The notes below the pieces were generated by a model. The model made no database searches and was not told the DNA's origin. It saw only the letters and a list, made by a program, of their open reading frames with translations. A stretch of 40,071 bases of DNA from Bacillus sp. AFS073361 (GTDB lineage Bacteria; Bacillota; Bacilli; Bacillales; Cytobacillaceae), in contig NZ_NUZU01000030.1 of the NCBI RefSeq assembly GCF_002567005.1, positions 123,951-164,021 on the forward strand, written 5' to 3'. Both the position numbers and the translations under genes were made by a program. Shown here piece by piece: positions 35,647-40,071 of this stretch. Within the stretch, counting starts at the first letter, position 1; each line of letters starts with the position of its first letter.

Positions 35647-35735
35647 CTAATACACACTCTCCTAAAACGATCATTGTTTTCATTATTTTACAACAGGTTG
35701 TATAAACTTAATCATTTGTTTTTTGTTTTTGTTTG

Positions 35736-35749
35736 TGAGAACGTAAACA
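35736..35749. promoter_or_regulatory. Cre-like site upstream of ccpA
   Basis: TGAGAACGTAAACA matches cre at 13 of 14 positions. It lies about 90 bases before the ccpA start, so autoregulation is possible; no clear promoter is seen around it. Confidence 0.45.
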
Positions 35750-35842
35750 ATCTTTAATATGTATTTAATCATACGATAAGAAGGGAAAAGCCGCAATTGC
35801 ATTTGTCAACATTTTTTGCAAAAATACTAAATAATATCAAAA

Positions 35843-35873
35843 AAACCTCCTGCAATGAAGAAGCAGAAGGTTT
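35843..35873 (-). terminator. Terminator of aroA
   Basis: AAACCTCCTGC and GCAGAAGGTTT (35843-35853, 35863-35873) with one mismatch; T run on the minus strand. It would limit read-through from aroA into ccpA. Confidence 0.85.
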
Positions 35874-35892
35874 TTATTACTATTTCTTACAA

Positions 35893-36972
35893 TTAAACCC
35901 GAACATAGTTGGATGCGAGAAGTTCGTTATAGAATTTATCAAACTGATTAAGATCCATTTGCTGCTTTTGATCGGAAAGCGCCACGGCCGGGTCTGGATG
36001 TACCTCAGCCATCACACCATCTGCACCAATTGCAATAGCAGCTTTTGCACACGGTAATAAAAGGTCTCTTCTGCCAGTAGAATGAGTTACGTCAACCATG
36101 ACAGGTAAATGTGTTTCTTGTTTTAAAATTGGTACCGCTGAAATATCAAGAGTGTTTCTTGTGGCGCGCTCATAAGTCCTTATGCCTCGTTCACAAAGAA
36201 TGATTTGGCTATTCCCCTGTGAGGCAATGTACTCGGCCGCATTAATAAATTCTTCGATTGTCGCCGCAATCCCTCTTTTTAACAATACAGGTTTATTTAC
36301 AGAACCCGCTGCTTTTAACAATTCAAAGTTCTGCATATTACGTGCCCCAATTTGGATGACATCAATATAATCAATCGCCATTTCAATATCGGCAGGGCTG
36401 ACAATTTCACTGATTACAGCCATATCAAATTCCTTAGCGACCCGTTTTAGGATTTTTAAGCCTTCTACCCCCAACCCTTGGAAATCGTAAGGAGAAGTTC
36501 TTGGTTTATAAGCGCCGCCTCGAAGAAGCTTTAAGCCTTTTTCTTGCATCGATTTCGCTACTGTTGCCACTTGTTCATATGATTCGACTGCACACGGACC
36601 AAATACGAAGTGTGGCTTGCCATCGCCAATCTTTTCACCTTTTAATGTTACAATGGTATCTTCAGGCTGTTTTTTTCTAGAAACAAGCAATGCCTTACTA
36701 TGGTCATCCTGTTGGAGGTCAAGACCTGCTTTAAAAATCTCTTTAAAAATATGATCAATTGTTGAATTTTCAAAAGGACCATCATTATGCTCTTTAATAA
36801 TATCAAGCATCTTTCTTTCACGGACTGGATCATAACGGTACACACCTTGGTTTTCTTTCACTCGGCCGATATCCTGAACCAGCTGTGCCCTTTCATTAAT
36901 TAATCTTAACAATTCTAAGTTTAGCTCATCGACCCGTGCCCTCAATTGTTCTAATTCGATTTTTTTGCCCAT
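35893..36972 (-). CDS. aroA: Bifunctional DAHP synthase / chorismate mutase
   Basis: 359-aa enzyme: an N-terminal AroQ-type chorismate mutase domain (about 5-85; [22 protein letters not shown] and [14 protein letters not shown]) fused to a KDO8P-type DAHP synthase (about 105-355; [54 protein letters not shown]). It makes the first aromatic-pathway compound; the mutase domain gives feedback control by prephenate and chorismate. The B. subtilis name is aroA (aroG elsewhere). Ribosome site is unremarkable (GGCGGGG). Promoter at 37098-37126 with a leader of about 120 bases. Confidence 0.97.
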   Translation of the reverse strand: MGKKIELEQLRARVDELNLELLRLINERAQLVQDIGRVKENQGVYRYDPVRERKMLDIIKEHNDGPFENSTIDHIFKEIFKAGLDLQQDDHSKALLVSRKKQPEDTIVTLKGEKIGDGKPHFVFGPCAVESYEQVATVAKSMQEKGLKLLRGGAYKPRTSPYDFQGLGVEGLKILKRVAKEFDMAVISEIVSPADIEMAIDYIDVIQIGARNMQNFELLKAAGSVNKPVLLKRGIAATIEEFINAAEYIASQGNSQIILCERGIRTYERATRNTLDISAVPILKQETHLPVMVDVTHSTGRRDLLLPCAKAAIAIGADGVMAEVHPDPAVALSDQKQQMDLNQFDKFYNELLASNYVRV

Positions 36973-37097
36973 CCTTCGTCCCCGCCTTTTCCTTTGCTAA
37001 ACAGATCTTTCTGTTAAAAAGTTCTGAATGCATATATGTTCTTTTGTGAAAAGCTTAACGTGTACATTCAAATATATTCATCTTTATAATTAGGCTT

Positions 37098-37126
37098 ATT
37101 ATATCGGATATGTTTTTATTTGTCAC
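37098..37126 (-). promoter_or_regulatory. Promoter of aroA
   Basis: GTGACA (37121-37126) and TATAAT (37098-37103) on the minus strand with a 17-base spacer. The untranslated leader of about 120 bases shows only a short AACAGA/TCTGTT inverted repeat near 36998-37017. Confidence 0.72.
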
Positions 37127-37225
37127 TAATTTTTTCTTTAATGGTTAAACGCTTTTAAGCGCTAAAGCATTGTGTATAATATTAGAACGAAATCTGCCTT
37201 TTATTAAACGCAAACTTTAATGAAT

Positions 37226-37558
37226 TTATTGATTTTCAGCAATAGCACCTGTTAGGGAGCGGTTTGTAATTTTCCAGTGGGAAGCATTCCATAATGGCTC
37301 TCCATTTGAAAATAGGATCGTTTGCGGTGATTCATGTTTAATTTGGAATTTTTCAGCCACCTCATTAGACAATGGACGAGAATCCTGAACAGCAAGGAAA
37401 TAAGTGGGTACAGACTGATTTTCATTTGCAAACTTTTCATATTCCTTGTATGCTGCATGGCTAATGGGACATGTTAAACTGTGCTTTAAGAGAAAGAACT
37501 TACTCTCCTTTTTCAATACTTCATCAAATTGTTCAATTGAATCAATTTTCTCTAACAT
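37226..37558 (-). CDS. ytxJ: Bacillithiol system redox protein YtxJ (BrxC)
   Basis: 110-aa thioredoxin-fold protein of the BrxC/YtxJ family, thought to act in removing bacillithiol from oxidised proteins. The family motif TCPIS is at 29-33 with Cys30 as the active residue (HSLTCPISHAAY). Start at 37558 because GGAGGAATG stands just upstream and the length matches B. subtilis; the longer open frame runs back across a terminator hairpin and is not credible. In B. subtilis it is the last gene of ytxGHJ; here a hairpin (37584-37616) separates it from ytxH. Confidence 0.9.
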   Translation of the reverse strand: MLEKIDSIEQFDEVLKKESKFFLLKHSLTCPISHAAYKEYEKFANENQSVPTYFLAVQDSRPLSNEVAEKFQIKHESPQTILFSNGEPLWNASHWKITNRSLTGAIAENQ

Positions 37559-37583
37559 ATGTACATTCCTCCAAAAATGAAAT

Positions 37584-37616
37584 AAACGGTGAAGTAATTT
37601 TATCACTCCACCGTTT
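37584..37616 (-). terminator. Terminator between ytxH and ytxJ
   Basis: AAACGGTGAAGT and ACTCCACCGTTT (37584-37595, 37605-37616), 12-bp stem with one mismatch, then T-rich sequence on the minus strand. It would attenuate or stop ytxGH transcripts before ytxJ. Confidence 0.78.
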
Positions 37617-37652
37617 CTATCACAAATAAACTGATTCAATTCATCCATGTTT

Positions 37653-38147
37653 TTAAAGCTTAACCTTATTTTCTTCCTCTTCTAATGCCCTTTCCGCTTC
37701 CTCGAGTTTTTTTCTTATTTCAGTGCTATCTAAGTGTCCAATTTCGATGGATTTCTTTGCTTTGCTCTTTTCTTTCAAGGGCTGAATGGGAATATAGGTT
37801 GATTCTGTTTCGTCTTCTCGTTCGCCTTGGTTTGTTATTTTCCCTTTAACCTTATCCAATAGTCCTGTAGATTGCAAGACGATTCCTTGGGACAGCGAGG
37901 AACTCTTAGAGACTAATTCATTACTTTTGCTCATTACATTTTCTTTCATTGTCGATGTCTTATCGATGATGGACCCAGCTTGGTTACTAAACGTATTCCG
38001 CAGATCTTTTCCCGATTTGGGAGCCAGAAAGAGAGCAACAGCAGCACCAACTATTCCTCCAATAATTGCACCAAGCAGAAAACTATTGGATGACTCCTCA
38101 CTTCGAGTTTGATTCGTCTCTCTTGAATCAAATTCCCTATTTGACAT
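37653..38147 (-). CDS. ytxH: YtxH domain general stress protein
   Basis: 164-aa protein with one N-terminal glycine-rich membrane helix (about 23-41, FLLGAIIGGIVGAAVALFLAP) followed by the typical APKSGKDLR and a charged, helical tail rich in Lys, Glu and Ser. Function unknown; known as a sigma-B and sigma-H stress gene in B. subtilis. The start at 38147 follows GAGGAATTT; the longer frame starts at a TTG two codons earlier. Follows ytxG by 22 bases. Confidence 0.9.
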   Translation of the reverse strand: MSNREFDSRETNQTRSEESSNSFLLGAIIGGIVGAAVALFLAPKSGKDLRNTFSNQAGSIIDKTSTMKENVMSKSNELVSKSSSLSQGIVLQSTGLLDKVKGKITNQGEREDETESTYIPIQPLKEKSKAKKSIEIGHLDSTEIRKKLEEAERALEEEENKVKL

Positions 38148-38169
38148 CTTCAAATTCCTCCTCTAGTTC

Positions 38170-38631
38170 TTAATGGGATCTAACCTTCTTACCTTCATTT
38201 ACGCTTATCTCACTTTTTTGTTGCTTTCTTGCCTGCCATTTATCCTTTAATTCTAGAATGACATTACTCCATTGCACAATTTGCGAAATTTTTTCTTTGC
38301 TTTCCTCAACTTGGATATCCACTGTTTTTGTAATATTTTTAAGTGTTCCATTGAATTTATTGACTGTTGTGCCCACATCTTTTACCGCATCTACAACGCT
38401 TGTTAAGCTTTCCGTTTTCTCTTTGAGATCATCTGCTAATGCGTTTGTTTTTTGTAAAAGTACGGTTGTCTCAGCTGTTACACCATCCAACTGTTTTTCC
38501 AATCCAGCTAAAGTTTTTGAAACGCTTGTAAGTGTAACTTGAAATGATTTGAGCGTTGTCGATAAAAAGATGACAAGCACAAAAAACGCGATTGCTATCA
38601 AGGCTACGCTTAAGTATAAAATTATTTGCAT
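38170..38631 (-). CDS. ytxG: DUF948 general stress protein YtxG
   Basis: 153-aa protein with one N-terminal membrane helix (about 2-25) and then a long amphipathic helical region (30-130) of heptad-like Thr/Val/Leu repeats, typical of DUF948. Function unknown. The start at 38631 follows GGAGGTG; the longer frame adds nine residues. First gene of ytxGH; sigma-B-like and sigma-H-like promoters are seen upstream, as in B. subtilis. Confidence 0.9.
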   Translation of the reverse strand: MQIILYLSVALIAIAFFVLVIFLSTTLKSFQVTLTSVSKTLAGLEKQLDGVTAETTVLLQKTNALADDLKEKTESLTSVVDAVKDVGTTVNKFNGTLKNITKTVDIQVEESKEKISQIVQWSNVILELKDKWQARKQQKSEISVNEGKKVRSH

Positions 38632-38664
38632 CGTGCACCTCCGCCTTAATCCTATCAATATGTA

Positions 38665-38738
38665 TATCCCATCATGAAAAGATATAAACCTCGCTAATTA
38701 TCTTATACTACTTCCATATTTTTGTCCTCTTTTCCTGC
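38665..38738 (-). promoter_or_regulatory. Tandem sigma-B-like and sigma-H-like promoters of ytxGH
   Basis: Sigma-B-like: GTTTAT (38684-38689) and GGGATA (38665-38670), 13-base spacer, one mismatch in each box. Sigma-H-like: GCAGGAAAA (38730-38738), a full match to RNAGGAWWW, and ATGGAAGTA (38709-38717), one mismatch to RNNGAATWW, 12-base spacer. Confidence 0.68.
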
Positions 38739-38855
38739 CGTTTCTTTAAAAAATTTCAACAAGTATGGGCTACAATAGTTTTATTTATCAACTTTAAGGC
38801 TTATTCGGTTACAATATGTTAGTAAGAACATTATTTTTTGTTGGAGGCGTAAAGT

Positions 38856-39971
38856 ATGAAAGATCCTCGTATTGAAAAACTAGCAAAAAACTTAATTAAT
38901 TATTCGGTCCAGCTCCAAAAAGGAGAAAAGGTTTTAATTGAGAACTTCGGGCTGCAGCGTGAGCTTGTGACCGCCCTCGTAAAGGAAGCCTACTTAGCGG
39001 GGGGATACCCTTTTGTGCTGTTAAAGGACCATCAGGTAGACCGCTCACTCTTATTTGGAGCTCAAGAAGAGCAATATAACATGATGGCCGAATTCGAAGC
39101 AAATGTAATGAGTAAAATGGATGCATACATAGGCCTTCGTTCCGGGGATAACATCAGTGAACAATCCGATGTCCCAGATGATAAAATGAAAATCCACGGA
39201 AATACGATTGGTAAAAAAGTTCATCGCGACATTCGTGTTCCAAAGACAAAATGGGTTGTTCTTCGCTACCCAACTTCTTCCATGGCTCAATTAGCTAAGA
39301 TGAGTACAGAGGCATTTGAAGACTTTTATTTTGATGTTTGTAACCTTGATTACGGTAAAATGGATAAAGCAATGGATAGTCTGAAAGAGCTAATGGACCG
39401 AACAGACAAAGTTCGAATCACAGGTCCAGGAACTGACCTTAGCTTTTCCATTAAGGATATACCAGCCATAAAATGTGCTGGACGATTAAATATTCCTGAC
39501 GGTGAGGTTTATACGGCTCCTGTTCGCGACTCAGTCAATGGCGTAATTACGTATAACACTCCTTCACCATACCAAGGGTTTACGTTTGAAAATGTGAAGT
39601 TAACCTTCAAAGAAGGGAAGATTGTTGAAGCGGAATCCAATGATTCTAGTCGGATTAATAAAATCTTCGATACCGATGAAGGTGCACGTTATATTGGTGA
39701 ATTTGCTATTGGCGTTAATCCGTTCATTCTTAATCCAATGCAAGATATCTTGTTCGATGAAAAAATCGCTGGCAGCTTCCATTTTACACCTGGGCAATGT
39801 TATGATGATGCCTTTAATGGCAACCATTCCAATATCCACTGGGATATGGTTAACATTCAGCGGCCGGAGTATGGCGGAGGAGAAATCTATTTTGACGATG
39901 TCTTAATACGAAAAGATGGCCTATTTGTTCTTCCAGAGTTAGAGGTATTAAATCCGGAAAACTTAAAATAA
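38856..39971 (+). CDS. Aminopeptidase, M29 family
   Basis: 371-aa cytosolic metallo-aminopeptidase. The likely metal and catalytic residues of the M29 (AmpS/AmpT) family can be read: Glu217 (DGEVYT), Glu282 (YIGEFAIG), His309 (GSFHF), Tyr316 and the HxD pair His328/Asp330 (IHWDMV). The His-to-Tyr spacing of seven matches the known family. The protein is shorter than the roughly 410-residue AmpS, and substrate range is not predictable. GGAGGCG ribosome site. No clear terminator follows; the repeat fragment begins 34 bases after the stop. Confidence 0.92.
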   Translation: MKDPRIEKLAKNLINYSVQLQKGEKVLIENFGLQRELVTALVKEAYLAGGYPFVLLKDHQVDRSLLFGAQEEQYNMMAEFEANVMSKMDAYIGLRSGDNISEQSDVPDDKMKIHGNTIGKKVHRDIRVPKTKWVVLRYPTSSMAQLAKMSTEAFEDFYFDVCNLDYGKMDKAMDSLKELMDRTDKVRITGPGTDLSFSIKDIPAIKCAGRLNIPDGEVYTAPVRDSVNGVITYNTPSPYQGFTFENVKLTFKEGKIVEAESNDSSRINKIFDTDEGARYIGEFAIGVNPFILNPMQDILFDEKIAGSFHFTPGQCYDDAFNGNHSNIHWDMVNIQRPEYGGGEIYFDDVLIRKDGLFVLPELEVLNPENLK

Positions 39972-40005
39972 AGGTTGTGTTAAAGGTTAATATTTATTTT
40001 GGCAC

Positions 40006-40071
40006 TCTGTTGATTGGAGAGGAAGGCACGAAGACTCCTGCGGGAGTACGGGGCAGGGGAGACCCCGCAGG
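40006..40071. repeat. Left half of a dispersed palindromic repeat, cut by the window edge
   Basis: Begins with TCTGTTGATT (40006-40015), the inverse of bases 30-39, and contains an internal hairpin CCTGCGGG/CCCGCAGG (40038-40045, about 40063-40070). GC content is far above the flanks. Same family as bases 1-40. Not coding. Confidence 0.72.

Noticed and set aside
37141..37170. Cre-like or hairpin sequence around AAACGCTTTTAAGCGCT
   Set aside because: It matches cre at only about 11 of 14 positions and lies upstream of the aroA promoter without clear placement.
37559..37648. 30-residue extension of YtxJ
   Set aside because: It spans a terminator hairpin and lacks a ribosome site; the shorter start has GGAGGAATG and fits family length.

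Overview
The window is about 40 kb of low-GC, endospore-forming Firmicute chromosome, most likely a Bacillaceae member near Bacillus/Neobacillus. The evidence is gene content and order: the B. subtilis neighbourhood moaB-ackA-ytxK-tpx-ytfJ-ytfI-yteJ-sppA-ytdI, ytcI-sspA-thiI-nifZ-ezrA-refZ-ytsP-dgcP-rpsD-tyrS, acsA-acuABC-ccpA-aroA-ytxJHG is almost wholly preserved. A sporulation-spore protein (SspA), a GerW-family protein, RefZ and sigma-G/sigma-H-like promoters support a spore former. Species-level placement is not possible from this alone.

Layout. 1-40: broken half of a dispersed palindromic repeat. 142-4987: an unknown small protein, moaB, an EcsC-family gene, ackA, the methylase-like ytxK and tpx. 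5170-8914: ytfJ/ytfI, yteJ/sppA, NAD kinase ytdI. 8970-17059: rarD-like transporter, acyl-CoA ligase ytcI, spore protein sspA, the sulfur-transfer pair nifZ-thiI, cell-division genes ezrA and refZ. 17218-21747: methionine-sulfoxide reductase ytsP, a cluster of imperfect palindromes, a methionine gamma-lyase, diguanylate cyclase dgcP, and rpsD behind a long leader. 21857-25474: a GlnK/GlnL-like two-component system divergent from a GltT-like glutamate/dicarboxylate symporter. 25592-30111: tyrS behind a tyrosine T-box, then a large class A penicillin-binding protein. 30179-37558: acsA divergent from acuABC, then ccpA, aroA, ytxJ. 37653-39971: ytxH, ytxG and an M29 aminopeptidase. 40006-40071: the other half of a repeat of the same family.

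How it fits together. Much of the window concerns acetate and overflow carbon metabolism and its control: ackA, acsA, the AcsA-modifying acuA/acuC, and the master regulator ccpA. Cre-like operators can be read upstream of ackA (in an activating position), inside the first codons of acsA, upstream of the methionine gamma-lyase, over the -35 of the gltT promoter and upstream of ccpA. A second theme is entry into sporulation and stationary phase: sigma-H plus 0A-box upstream of refZ, sigma-B plus sigma-H upstream of ytxGH, sigma-G upstream of sspA.

I found no phage, transposase, CRISPR array, tRNA or defence island, and nothing I would call a wholly new system. The least explained items are the palindrome cluster at 17842-18030, the nested inverted repeat at the rarD promoter, the competing hairpins in the rpsD leader, the operator-like repeats between the GlnK-like kinase and gltT, and a suspect 5' end of that kinase gene. 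Many gene starts were moved downstream from the longest open frame to ATG/GTG codons with good ribosome binding sites; this is stated in each entry.
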